Source: Peribacillus huizhouensis (GTDB lineage Bacteria > Bacillota > Bacilli > Bacillales > DSM-1321). Taken from it: a DNA stretch of 42,041 bases. Positions 16,996-25,988 of the stretch are shown here, piece by piece (within the stretch, counting starts at the first letter, position 1; each line of letters starts with the position of its first letter). The position numbers and the translations under genes are program-made. A model generated the notes under the pieces. It did no database searches and was not told the DNA's origin. It saw only the letters and a list, made by a program, of their open reading frames with translations. The DNA lies in assembly GCF_014138605.1 (NCBI RefSeq), contig NZ_JACJHX010000023.1, positions 1-42,041 of the forward strand, read 5' to 3'.

Positions 16996-17023
16996 GTTAG
17001 AATAAATTTAATATATTACCTTT

Positions 17024-17041
17024 TTATTGCATTTGCAACAA
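17024..17041. promoter_or_regulatory. Palindromic operator 2 (marR side)
   Basis: TTATTGC-ATTT-GCAACAA has the same half-sites (TTGC/GCAACAA) and 4-bp spacer as operator 1, 47 bp away. It lies just in front of the marR ribosome site. Two sites flanking an AT-rich core fit an autoregulated divergent MarR promoter region. Confidence 0.7.
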
Positions 17042-17064
17042 ATTATGATCAAAGGAGTTAAGCT

Positions 17065-17517
17065 ATGAAGGGAATTCTTCGTGAAATTGGAATGATTGCA
17101 AGGGCATTAGATTCTATAAGTAATATAGAATTTAAAGAATATGACCTTACAAAAGGGCAGTATTTGTACCTTGTGCGAATATGCGAAAACCCAGGAATCA
17201 TTCAAGAAAAGTTAGCTGAGATGATAAAAGTAGATCGTACAACAGCAGCCCGTGCTATAAAAAAACTTGAAATTAATGGCTTTATCGAAAAGAAAGATGA
17301 TGAACATAACAAAAAAATAAAAAAACTCTTTCCAACAGAAAAAGGGAAAAATGTTTTTCCTATTATAAAAAGAGAAAATGATCATTCGAATAGTATCGCA
17401 TTAGCGGGATTTTCCGAAAGAGAAGCAGAAACCATTTTTCATCTTCTTCAAAGAGTTAGAAAAAATATAGAAATTGACTGGGAATTTGTAAAAAAGGGAA
17501 ACAAAAGAAATTATTAA
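17065..17517 (+). CDS. MarR-family transcriptional regulator
   Basis: This 150-residue winged-helix regulator contains the recognition segment QEKLAEMIKVDRTTAARAIK KLEINGFIEKK and the wing DEHNKKIKKLFPTEKGK, flanked by dimerisation helices. The ATG at 17065 follows AAAGGAG by 7 nt. The gene ends 26 bp before paiA and probably shares its transcript. Matching palindromes on both sides of the divergent promoter region suggest that it represses itself, paiA and the YczE-like gene. The ligand is unknown. Confidence 0.9.
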   Translation: MKGILREIGMIARALDSISNIEFKEYDLTKGQYLYLVRICENPGIIQEKLAEMIKVDRTTAARAIKKLEINGFIEKKDDEHNKKIKKLFPTEKGKNVFPIIKRENDHSNSIALAGFSEREAETIFHLLQRVRKNIEIDWEFVKKGNKRNY

Positions 17518-17537
17518 TTTTTTTAAAGGGGCTGTAA

Positions 17538-18062
<525 letters not shown>

Positions 18063-18088
18063 CTTTAAGGTAAAAGAGGGTTACTAAG

Positions 18089-18663
18089 TTTATTCCTAAA
18101 TACTATATAGTCACCGATTTTAATTTATTCAAATAAACTCTTTTGGTACGCTTGTGACAATAAAACAAGGAACACTAATTGCCACTCATTTACCTTTAGA
18201 TTTAAATAAAAAAAGCGATGATTATTATGTTACTGGGCATATGGCATATGGGAACCCTCAGTGGAGAACATTTGAAAACTGTAGATATGTGCTTGTTATG
18301 TTTCAGGGACCGAATCCTTATATTTCTTCTTCCTAGTTTCGCACGAAAATGTTCCGACTTGGAATTATCAAGCTATCCAGATGTATGGAAAAGCAAGTAT
18401 TTTAGAGAAAGAATAAGAAAACATCGAGAGAATCCAATTTTGTGGGAAAAACTTTCACCTCAACTCTTAGAAAGTGTACTGAAAGGTATTGTTGGATTTA
18501 AGATTAAGGTGGGAGAAATTCAGGCTGCATATAAATTATGTCAGTAACGTAATGAATTTGAAATGGATTATGCTAACTCATTGATAAATTACAAAATGAA
18601 GGAAATCCAAATTTGAAACTAATGGCAGAATTGATGGAAAAGAGATTAAAAAATCATATATAA
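18089..18663 (+). pseudogene. paiB: paiB, FMN-binding negative regulator, heavily decayed
   Basis: Successive pieces in different frames rebuild a PaiB protein: FIPKYYIVTDFNLF; INSFGTLVTIKQGTLIATHL followed by PLDLNKKSDDYYVTGHMAYG and VMFQGPNPYISSS; a TAG where the family has Trp; HENVPTWNYQAIQMYGKASI; a gap of about 15 residues; KHRENPILWEKLSPQLLESV and GIVGFKIKVGEIQAAYKL; a TAA; DYAN; and LQNEGNPNLKLMAELMEKRL to the end. The start codon is gone. There are at least two nonsense codons and three indels. PaiB represses sporulation and degradative-enzyme genes in Bacillus subtilis; that function is lost from this copy. Confidence 0.92.
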
Positions 18664-18710
18664 GTCCACATTTATTCAACTCTTGATGCAAGAATTAAAG
18701 AACAGGACGG

Positions 18711-18734
18711 AGTTGTCATATTGGCAACTTTTTC
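18711..18734 (+). terminator. Terminator after the paiB remnant
   Basis: AGTTGTC and GGCAACT (one G-U pair) with a 5-nt loop, followed by TTTTTCC. Confidence 0.7.
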
Positions 18735-18744
18735 CTTTTCAATC

Positions 18745-18803
18745 TTCAACAAAACGGGCGCTTTTCTGAAACAAGGAAAAGCGCATATTTACATTAATAA
18801 AAG
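18745..18803 (+). repeat. Dispersed intergenic repeat, copy 7
   Basis: CAACAAAACGGGCGCTTTTC pairs with GGAAAAGCGC: GCGCTTTTC (18758-18766) and GAAAAGCGC (18776-18784) form a perfect 9-bp stem. This shows the hairpin core of the family best. The GGGCCAGATT tail is missing. The remainder up to 18994 holds nothing recognisable. Confidence 0.7.
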
Positions 18804-18994
18804 ATTGCCTATTTAGGTAAGAGTAGACCAACTTATTTATTATGTCTTGATTTGAATTCTGACGGAATAGAACAATAAGATATTTCATCCTGGCTGAGAT
18901 ATTATATATGTTAATCAGCAGCGATTCCGGTCTTATGAAGGTAATAAAATGAATAACAGGTTTAGCAGTTTCTGTTTAAATCTTTAAAAAACAA

Positions 18995-19723
18995 CTATTT
19001 AGTACATGAAAATATTCTATAGCCCAATACATCCTCATACTTTTCTATTATATTAAAATGTTCATACATTACCGCGTAAAGTTCAGGTTCAATATACTCT
19101 GAGTACTGGAATTCAGGATTTGTATTGTATTGGAGCATAGATTGTTTTTGCATTTGAATTTTTATATTTTTAAAATCTGTCTGTTCAAATAAAGTGAGCC
19201 AATTCTTTTCCATAAGGACGGAATCTAATCCATAAAATTGTTTAACTTCTTCCTCTATAGTTGGTGAAAGCCGTTTATTAGTGGTAAGTTCATTTGCAAT
19301 AAAACGACCACCACTTTTTAATAATCGAAATATTTCTTTAAGAGCTTTTGGCTTATTCACAAAAGAAAGGACAGATTCGGAAAGAATTATATCAAACTTC
19401 CCATCCTTTACTGGAAATTTCTCAATGGAGCCTTGAATAATTTCCACCGGTAATTGGTATTTCTTCATTCTGCTTTTTGCTTTTTCCACCATAATCGGGT
19501 TAATATCCAACCCCGTTACTTTTGCACCATATTGTTCAGCTAGATAGGCAGCTGTTTGGCCAGTTCCACACCCTACATCTAAAATACGAGAAGTTTCATT
19601 AATTTCTTCAGTCTTAAGTATTTCCTTGGTTAGACCAATGCCACCAGGGTGGGCCCCTCCAACACCAAATTTGGACAAAAAATCTAAATAGTTCGACCTA
19701 CCAATTAGAATCACCTTCTTCAA
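18995..19723 (-). CDS. Class I SAM-dependent methyltransferase
   Basis: This 242-residue protein has a Rossmann-type methyltransferase core. Motif I is ILDVGCGTGQTAAYL (about residues 47-61), the acidic residue after strand 2 is in VTGLDINPIMVEKA, motif II is around GSIEKFPVKDGKFDIILSES, and motif III is FRLLKSGGRFIANEL. The substrate is unknown; UbiE/Coq5-like and small-molecule methyltransferases look like this. It is divergent from the bacteriocin precursor and separated from it by 308 bp, so participation in that pathway is possible but unsupported. The start ATG at 19723 lies after AAGAATTGAAGAAGG on its own strand. Confidence 0.85.
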   Translation of the reverse strand: MKKVILIGRSNYLDFLSKFGVGGAHPGGIGLTKEILKTEEINETSRILDVGCGTGQTAAYLAEQYGAKVTGLDINPIMVEKAKSRMKKYQLPVEIIQGSIEKFPVKDGKFDIILSESVLSFVNKPKALKEIFRLLKSGGRFIANELTTNKRLSPTIEEEVKQFYGLDSVLMEKNWLTLFEQTDFKNIKIQMQKQSMLQYNTNPEFQYSEYIEPELYAVMYEHFNIIEKYEDVLGYRIFSCTK

Positions 19724-20031
19724 TTCTTATTTTTATAAAATATGAAAATACATATAAGATGTTCATCCGCAATTGGCACAAAAATATTAAAACACTAAAA
19801 TGGGTTACAAAAAGATGTGGGAGGTTGTCTGGTAAGCTTAAGGTTGTGGTAGATTTTAGTAAAAATTAAATAGGCTCTTATTTCAGTAACAATCACCTAA
19901 AAAAATCATAATTTGTTGAAGAGAGCACATGTAGTATCTGATGTTCTCAAATATAAAAAACACAATTTATCTTTGTTCAGCTTTCTTTTCAGGTACTTAG
20001 CCTGATTATTAAATATTAAGGAGAGAATAAA
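19724..20031 (+). other. Upstream region of the bacteriocin precursor
   Basis: This is AT-rich non-coding DNA between the divergent methyltransferase and the precursor. It should hold the precursor promoter, but no convincing -35/-10 pair was found. GAGAGCACAT (19920-19929) and ATGTTCTC (19941-19948) form an imperfect inverted repeat that could be an operator. The ribosome site AAGGAGAG at 20020-20027 is strong. Confidence 0.35.
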
Positions 20032-20268
20032 ATGTATAATTTTCATAATGATCTACAAATGTTGGATATGGGTAATTATCAAGTTGGTGAGTTAATGCCT
20101 GTAGATTTCCGCCAAGATCCGTTCCAGTTTAACGATATCCGTCGTTGTGGTTGTGGCGGTTGTGGTCGCTGCGGTGGTTGTGGCGGTTTTCGTTGTGGCG
20201 GTTGTGGCGGTTTTGGTTTTCGTTGTGGCGGTTGTTTTGGTTTCAGCTGTTTTGGCTTCTTTATTTAG
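20032..20268 (+). CDS. Heterocycloanthracin/sonorensin-type TOMM bacteriocin precursor
   Basis: This 78-residue precursor has a 38-residue leader (MYNFHNDLQMLDMGNYQVGE, then LMPVDFRQDPFQFNDIRR) and a 40-residue core with 10 cysteines (39, 41, 44, 47, 50, 55, 58, 65, 68, 73), one serine (72), many glycines and eight phenylalanines. The early core is CGCGGCGRCGGCGG, after which the repeats are interrupted by FR, FGFR and FGFS, and the protein ends SCFGFFI. The acidic leader and C-x-x repeats are those of heterocycloanthracin-like peptides, whose cysteines are cyclised to thiazoles. The ATG follows AAGGAGAG by 6 nt. A terminator follows, then the modifying enzymes. At DNA level CGTTGTGGCGGTTGT recurs at 20191 and 20221, so the core grew by short duplications. 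Confidence 0.93.
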   Translation: MYNFHNDLQMLDMGNYQVGELMPVDFRQDPFQFNDIRRCGCGGCGRCGGCGGFRCGGCGGFGFRCGGCFGFSCFGFFI

Positions 20269-20324
20269 CAGTTTGGAGATTGGTGGTAGTTCTTCAAAAA
20301 AATTCAGGTTATTTTATGAAAGGG

Positions 20325-20361
20325 GAAGTGCCCCTGCAAGCCGCAGGGACACTTCTTTTTT
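20325..20361 (+). terminator. Terminator/attenuator between precursor and modification genes
   Basis: GAAGTGCCCCTGC (20325-20337) and GCAGGGACACTTC (20343-20355) pair over 12 of 13 positions with a 5-nt loop and run into TTTTTTT. Partial read-through would give much precursor and little enzyme, as is common in RiPP operons. Confidence 0.88.
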
Positions 20362-20441
20362 TAGTTAATCATAATGGACAAATTACAGAACATAAAATGG
20401 TAGTGCATAAACAGGAGAGATTAGCCATAAGGAGGAGCTGA

Positions 20442-22382
20442 ATGAAGAAACTGAACTCATACTCACGTCTCAAAGTAAAAAGGGATACATTTTATCTACC
20501 TGATCCACAAGGTGGTGTGTATTTAAGAAATAACGTAAGCTCATTCCGAATGGAAGGCGGTACAATCTATCAGTGGATTGAAAAGCTGATTCCAATGTTC
20601 AACGGGGAGCATACATTGGGAGATATGACAGAGGGATTAACGGTCCCATATAGAAAAAGAGTGTATGAGATTGGAGAAACGTTGTACAAGAATGGCTTTG
20701 TCAGAGATGCAAGTCAAGATCGTCCACATCGATTAAAAGCAAGTGTTCTCGAAAAATATGCTTCACAAATTGAATTTATTGAGAATTTTGTAGATTCAGG
20801 TGGATATCGTTTTCAAGAATACCGTCAAGCTAAAGTACTTGCTGTCGGATCTGGTCCCTTTCTGGTTTCATTGGTCTCTGCATTAATTGAATCGGGACTT
20901 CCCAAATTCCATTTCATGGTGACGGATTCAGAATCAACAAATTTGGTGAGGATTAATGAGTTGGTACATAATGCCAACAAGGCTGACTCTGAGGTAGAGG
21001 TAGAACAGGTACCTTTTGAACAAGGAGAAGGCAGAGGCTTTTTGCAGGAAGCTGTGCAGCCATATGATTGGATTCTATCTGTCTCTCAGGATGGAAATGT
21101 AAAAGAACTTATGAATCTAAATATGGTTTGCAAAGAACAGAGTAAGGGATTTCTACCCGCTATCTGTTTAGAGCAAGTGGGGCTTGCAGGTCCTTTGGTG
21201 CATCCGGAATCGGATGGATGCTGGGAGTCCGCATGGCGCCGCATCCATCAATCTGCATTGCAAGAAGATCGAAAGAATCAAGACTACTCTTCAACATCGG
21301 GAGCAATTTTGGCAAATATTATTGTATTCGAATTTTTCAAGAATGCTACAGGAATAACAGGGCAGAGTAATCAAATTTACCTGCTTGATCTTGAAACGCA
21401 AAAAGGAGATTGGATTTCATTCATCACACATCCAATGTATAAGAATAAAAGTGTTTCGCCTAGATTGGTTGAAGATCTTGATCTATTGCTCAAGAAAGAA
21501 CAGGATAAAAAGGAAACGTCTGGAAATCTCTTGGAATACTTCAGTCAATTAACTTCAGAAGAAACAGGGATTTTCCATACTTGGGAGGAACGAAACTTGA
21601 AACAACTTCCTCTTTCGCAATGCTATGTTCAAGCAGTTAATCCAGTGTCAGACGGACCGGCAGACCTTTTGACAGAAGTAGTCTGTTCAGGGTTTACACA
21701 CGAAGAGGCAAAAAGGGAAGCCGGACTGACCGGTATTGAAATGTATGTATCACAAATGATCAAGGGATTCAGTGATCAGGAAGATAAAGATGATGGGAAC
21801 ATAATAAAAGGATTTATCGGTATCGGTGCAGGAGAAACAATTGCGGAGGCAGTTTGTCGTGGCCTACAAGCCTATTTAGAGGAGAAATTGAAAAACAGAA
21901 CGATTGATAAGCAGAATACGATTTTTCATGTACAACTGGAAAAGATAGAAGATTCTCGCTGTAGGTTTTATTTAAATGCCCTGACTAACCTAAATGGTGC
22001 ACCAACAATCGGTTTGGAAAATGAAAGGCTAGGTTTCCCAGTGATATGGGTAAGGTCTAAGAGCCGATGGTACACTAGCGCTGGTTTAAATACAACGTTG
22101 GCCTTACGGAGTGCATTGCAACAAGCACTTATGGATACTCAAAACGAGGTGAATACAACAAATCGGGAAGTGGAGTTGGCTGTTTTTCTGACAGAAAAGG
22201 AAGCTAAACTCGAAATCCCTTCTTGTGAAGAAATATCACAATTGGAACTATTACAATCCTCTGTTCAAATTCTGAACAGAAACAGCAAAAGCCTTTTTGT
22301 CTATGAACTTGCATTTGAACCTTTTTTAAAAGAGGAACTGGCAGGAGTGTTTGGTGTGCAGGTACGAGAGGAGGAATTCTGA
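20442..22382 (+). CDS. Thiazole-containing bacteriocin maturation protein, ThiF-like
   Basis: This 646-residue protein is of the type found beside heterocycloanthracin precursors. Residues about 1-90 resemble a RiPP precursor recognition element (winged helix, with FYLPDPQGGVYLRN and KRVYEIGETLYKNGFV) and so may hold the leader peptide. Residues about 128-290 form a Rossmann/ThiF-like part (AKVLAVGSGPFLVSLVSALI) without an evident adenylation active site. The C-terminal half is specific to the family. The ATG follows AAGGAGGAGC. It overlaps the next gene by one base (TGATG), so the two are translationally coupled. Its exact biochemical part is not settled; a scaffold that delivers precursor to the cyclodehydratase is the usual view. 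Confidence 0.88.
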   Translation: MKKLNSYSRLKVKRDTFYLPDPQGGVYLRNNVSSFRMEGGTIYQWIEKLIPMFNGEHTLGDMTEGLTVPYRKRVYEIGETLYKNGFVRDASQDRPHRLKASVLEKYASQIEFIENFVDSGGYRFQEYRQAKVLAVGSGPFLVSLVSALIESGLPKFHFMVTDSESTNLVRINELVHNANKADSEVEVEQVPFEQGEGRGFLQEAVQPYDWILSVSQDGNVKELMNLNMVCKEQSKGFLPAICLEQVGLAGPLVHPESDGCWESAWRRIHQSALQEDRKNQDYSSTSGAILANIIVFEFFKNATGITGQSNQIYLLDLETQKGDWISFITHPMYKNKSVSPRLVEDLDLLLKKEQDKKETSGNLLEYFSQLTSEETGIFHTWEERNLKQLPLSQCYVQAVNPVSDGPADLLTEVVCSGFTHEEAKREAGLTGIEMYVSQMIKGFSDQEDKDDGNIIKGFIGIGAGETIAEAVCRGLQAYLEEKLKNRTIDKQNTIFHVQLEKIEDSRCRFYLNALTNLNGAPTIGLENERLGFPVIWVRSKSRWYTSAGLNTTLALRSALQQALMDTQNEVNTTNREVELAVFLTEKEAKLEIPSCEEISQLELLQSSVQILNRNSKSLFVYELAFEPFLKEELAGVFGVQVREEEF

Positions 22383-24322
22383 TGACCGCCCATATTCTAA
22401 TTGACGGACATGGTTTATTGGCGGATTATGTCTCTGATCAATTGTCCGGCAACTATCTCGTAACACGTCAAAGCATTTTAGAAGAGGTGCCAAAAGAAAC
22501 AGAATTAGCTTTGGTGCTGCACGATGCCTGGCATCCTTCGGTTCATCAACAAGCGGAAGAAAAATTAAGGAGCACAGGCATCCCGTGGCTTCGAGGTTTT
22601 GTTTCATTTGGCGAAGGAATCATTGGTCCATTCGTACATCCCGATAAGATGGGATGCTCTCGCTGTGCTGACATACGGCGTATTTTAGCTAGTCCTGATC
22701 GCCAAGAAATGTGGCAGTTTCAGATGAGTTTAGGATCAGGAGAAGGTATAGAGCGAGATGCATGGGCATCACATATGGGAATATCGCAAATGGCAACTTT
22801 GATATGTAAAGAAGTACAGCAGTTTCTTCAAGGAGAACCCAGCACCTTAGAAGAAAGAGTGTTCATTACTAACCTGAAAACGTTTAAGAACTCAAGTCAC
22901 CTTTTTTTGCCTGATCCATTGTGCCCGGTGTGCAGTTCAATACCTGATGATTCACCGGAACTAGCTCAAATTAGCTTAGCATCTAGCCCTAAATTGAATG
23001 GTGATGATTATCGCTGCCGTTCAATGGATGAATTAAAAACAGTGCTTGTCAAAGATTATCTTGATTATCGTACTGGAATCCTGAATGGAAAAATGCAAGA
23101 TTTCACGCTGCCCTTTGCTGATGTTTTAATGAATATGCCATTGTTTGAAGCGGATGAGGGAGTAGCAGGAAGGTCTAATTCTTATGAAATGAGTGAGTTA
23201 ACGGCTATTTTGGAAGGTTTGGAACGATATTGCGGAATTGTGCCTCGAGGCAAAAGAAAGGTAGTTCGGGATAGTTATCATAATTTAGAAAATCAAGCAC
23301 TAAATCCTGCAACAGTAGGTTTACATGAAAAGGATCAATATGAAAAGCCTCATTTTCCGTTTAAACAATTTAATCCTGATGACCCAATGAATTGGGTCTG
23401 GGGCTATTCGTTCTTACAAGAACGTCCTATTCTGGTTCCAGAGTTACTCGCCTATTACAGTTTGGGCTATGGAGAGGGCTTTGTTTATGAAACTTCCAAT
23501 GGATGCGCATTAGGTGGGAGTTTAGAGGAGGCCATTTTCCATGCTATTATGGAGGTTGTTGAGCGAGATTCATTCTTATTAACTTGGTATGCCAGACTCC
23601 CACTTCCACGTCTTGATCTTAGTTCTGCTAACGATAAAGAATTACAGCTAATGGTCGACCGTATCCGGGAAGTGGCGGGATATGACCTTCATTTTTATAA
23701 TTCTACGATGGAACATGAAATTCCAAGCGTTTGGGCAGTGGCAAAAAATAAAAAATCTAAAGGTGTAAACCTCATTTGTGCAGCTGGTGCTAACCCAGAT
23801 CCAGTGCGGGCTGTAAAAAGTGCAATTTATGAGCTGGCAGGAATGATGTTTAGGGATGATGAAAAATTGGAGAAATACCGGCAGAAATATGAAAGAATGC
23901 TAAAAAATCCGTTCGCAGTACAGACCATGGAGGACCATGGCATGTTATTTGGTCTTAAAGAGGCAGAAGAACGACTGAATTTTTTATTGGATGATCATCG
24001 TCCATTACGTACGTTTGCTGAGGAATTCAAGCAGCCGCCAGTAAATCCTGATTTAAAGGATGATCTTTTAGATATGCTTAATAGGTTCCACCGCTTAAAC
24101 CTCGAAGTTATTGTGGTTGACCAAACAACACCTATAATCAAACGCAATGGCTTATTCTGTGTAAAGGTCTTGATTCCCGGCATGTTACCAATGACATTTG
24201 GACACCACCTTACCCGTGTGAAAGGGCTGAAGAGAGTACTCAATGTACCGATGCAACTAGGATTTCAGAAGATGCCATTATCTTTTGAACAACTTAATCC
24301 ATATCCCCATCCGTTCCCATAA
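22382..24322 (+). CDS. TOMM cyclodehydratase: ThiF-like part fused to YcaO domain
   Basis: This 646-residue fused enzyme has an N-terminal ThiF/ocin-like partner domain (about residues 1-200) and a YcaO domain (about 225-646). A zinc site is expected from C92xxC95 (GCSRCAD) and C181xxC184 (CPVC). YcaO ATP-site glutamates lie in SELTAILEGLERYCG and EEAIFHAIMEVVERDSF. The C-terminus PYPHPFP carries the proline-rich PxPxP tail that orders the YcaO active site. YcaO proteins activate the peptide amide with ATP, and the neighbouring Cys or Ser side chain closes to an azoline. All expected motifs are present, so the enzyme should be active on the 10 core cysteines. Confidence 0.93.
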   Translation: MTAHILIDGHGLLADYVSDQLSGNYLVTRQSILEEVPKETELALVLHDAWHPSVHQQAEEKLRSTGIPWLRGFVSFGEGIIGPFVHPDKMGCSRCADIRRILASPDRQEMWQFQMSLGSGEGIERDAWASHMGISQMATLICKEVQQFLQGEPSTLEERVFITNLKTFKNSSHLFLPDPLCPVCSSIPDDSPELAQISLASSPKLNGDDYRCRSMDELKTVLVKDYLDYRTGILNGKMQDFTLPFADVLMNMPLFEADEGVAGRSNSYEMSELTAILEGLERYCGIVPRGKRKVVRDSYHNLENQALNPATVGLHEKDQYEKPHFPFKQFNPDDPMNWVWGYSFLQERPILVPELLAYYSLGYGEGFVYETSNGCALGGSLEEAIFHAIMEVVERDSFLLTWYARLPLPRLDLSSANDKELQLMVDRIREVAGYDLHFYNSTMEHEIPSVWAVAKNKKSKGVNLICAAGANPDPVRAVKSAIYELAGMMFRDDEKLEKYRQKYERMLKNPFAVQTMEDHGMLFGLKEAEERLNFLLDDHRPLRTFAEEFKQPPVNPDLKDDLLDMLNRFHRLNLEVIVVDQTTPIIKRNGLFCVKVLIPGMLPMTFGHHLTRVKGLKRVLNVPMQLGFQKMPLSFEQLNPYPHPFP

Positions 24323-24346
24323 TGGGAGAGTAGGAGGACAAAAGAA

Positions 24347-25930
24347 TTGGAGCTAGATACATTTCTACACCATTTACATTTTGACACGGATAAAATCTAT
24401 CCGCCGGATTGGCAGGTGGACTGGGAAGACGCACCACTTCCCTATAAACTGTACCATGGCTTACCAGAGATTCCTCTTAACGCAGATGTACCGTTAGCAC
24501 TTCAAAGAAGAGAAGCTGATCTAAAACCCAGTTTGGTAGAGCTTGGTTATTTCTTATGGTATGTATACGGTCTTACTCAATACTCTCAATTCGCATTAAA
24601 CGAGGGAAGCAAGGAAAAAGCTGTGAGCTTTGCCCAGTCAGTACGGAGATTTGTTCCTTCTGGAGGGGCGTTATATCCCAATGAATTATATGTGTATATA
24701 AAGCTTGCGGACACTCCAACAGGCATTTACCATTATGATGTGGCACATCATCGCCTCGTTTTGGTGCGAGAAGGAAATTACGATGTCTACTTATCCAGAA
24801 GTCTTGGAAATTGCTATCCTATTTCTGACTGTTTCTGTACAGTTTTTGTCTCAACAATTTTTTGGAAAAATTTCTATAAATACAATAATTTTTCCTACAG
24901 GCTGCAAGGGTTAGATGCAGGTGTGTTAATTGGGCAATCGTTAGAAGTAGCCAATCAGATGGGTTTCTCTTCAAAGGTCTGCTACCAATTTCTTGATCGG
25001 TCTATTAATCATTTGCTTGGGCTATCCGAACAGGATGAAAGTGTATATGCGGTTATCCCATTATCTATTAACCCATCCATCCATGGTATTGGCAACAATC
25101 TTAATAGAGAAGAAATTGTTTCTGCTACAGAATTGTGCCGGGAAGTGCCATTGTTGAAGCATGTTTCTTATAACCGTTCAAAGAAGACTGTCGATTATCC
25201 GATGCTGAAAAAACTTAACGAAGCATCCATGTTTGAAACAACGAAGTCATTTGTAAAGATAAAGAAAAATAGTAGTGTGAGACCTTCCTTAGATACGGAG
25301 ACGATTTTGCTACCAGTTACGGAATACTTTTCGTACGATCTCGCAACGATTTGCAGAAAGCGATATTCTCCTGATAGCGATTTTATGATGGGAAAAGTGA
25401 GTCAAACACAACTAGCTACTTTGTTAAAAGAGACATGTTCCTTCACATATCAGAATGATCTAGACGACACACAAGGGAATGTTTGTGCTCGTGTTTCTTT
25501 GTATGGCAGTTTATATAATGTGGAGGGAGTTCCAAATGGTGCATACTCTTATGACAATAATACTCATGCACTTCGAGAAATAAACCAAGGAGATTACCGG
25601 GAGTTTTTACAATTAGGATTAACAATGCCCAATGTCAATCTGTATCAAGTTCCGCTCTGTATGCATGTCGTTGGAGACAAGAATCACCTCAAAGAGAAAT
25701 TGGGATATAGAGGATATCGCATTCAACAGATGGAAGCGGGTATTCTCGTACAACGTCTACTCTTGATGTCATGTGCCTTAGGGATGGGGGGCCATCCATT
25801 GCTAGGATTCGATGCGAACCAATGTGATGAACTTTATGGAATCGAATCGAAAGAAAAAAGCAGCTTGATTCAAATCCCGGTGGGTCCATACCGCCCCCGT
25901 TCCTGGTTAAAAGGAATTTTGCTTAGCTAG
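24347..25930 (+). CDS. SagB-type FMN azoline dehydrogenase, double domain
   Basis: This 527-residue protein consists of two nitroreductase-like SagB halves. The first (residues about 55-270) has the FMN-site motif RRFVPSGGALYPNELYVYIK and GIYHYDVAHHRLVLVREG. The second (about 330-520) has LYGSLYNVEGVPNGAYSYDN, RIQQMEAGILVQRLLLMSCA and GMGGHPLLGFDANQ. These enzymes oxidise azolines to aromatic thiazoles and oxazoles with FMN. The start is TTG at 24347, 9 nt after GGAGG and 24 bp after the cyclodehydratase stop; no ATG fits better. A terminator follows, closing the operon. The length suits the doubled form seen in Bacillus TOMM clusters. Confidence 0.92.
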   Translation: MELDTFLHHLHFDTDKIYPPDWQVDWEDAPLPYKLYHGLPEIPLNADVPLALQRREADLKPSLVELGYFLWYVYGLTQYSQFALNEGSKEKAVSFAQSVRRFVPSGGALYPNELYVYIKLADTPTGIYHYDVAHHRLVLVREGNYDVYLSRSLGNCYPISDCFCTVFVSTIFWKNFYKYNNFSYRLQGLDAGVLIGQSLEVANQMGFSSKVCYQFLDRSINHLLGLSEQDESVYAVIPLSINPSIHGIGNNLNREEIVSATELCREVPLLKHVSYNRSKKTVDYPMLKKLNEASMFETTKSFVKIKKNSSVRPSLDTETILLPVTEYFSYDLATICRKRYSPDSDFMMGKVSQTQLATLLKETCSFTYQNDLDDTQGNVCARVSLYGSLYNVEGVPNGAYSYDNNTHALREINQGDYREFLQLGLTMPNVNLYQVPLCMHVVGDKNHLKEKLGYRGYRIQQMEAGILVQRLLLMSCALGMGGHPLLGFDANQCDELYGIESKEKSSLIQIPVGPYRPRSWLKGILLS

Positions 25931-25956
25931 GAGAGACAAGAGTACGCTCTATTTTG

Positions 25957-25988
25957 CTCTCAACCATTTTGGTTGGGGGTCTTTTTAT
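25957..25988 (+). terminator. Terminator of the bacteriocin operon
   Basis: CTCAACC and GGTTGGG (one G-U) with a 5-nt loop, followed by GGTCTTTTTATT, 28 bp after the dehydrogenase stop codon. Confidence 0.7.

Noticed and set aside
16499..17005. 168-codon + strand open frame across the YczE-like gene
   Set aside because: It is antisense to a clear membrane-protein gene, and its sequence is the reverse reading of membrane-helix codons. It also runs through the operator region.
18995..19723. Methyltransferase as part of the TOMM pathway
   Set aside because: Proximity is the only argument. It is on the opposite strand with its own start region, and plantazolicin-type methylation needs an N-terminal Arg core that is not evident here, so no link is claimed.
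20145..20441. Two alternative frames over the bacteriocin core (98 and 73 codons)
   Set aside because: They are by-products of the repetitive GGT/TGT sequence, reading Trp/Leu or Val/Ala strings. Only the Cys/Gly frame has a leader, a ribosome site and family resemblance.
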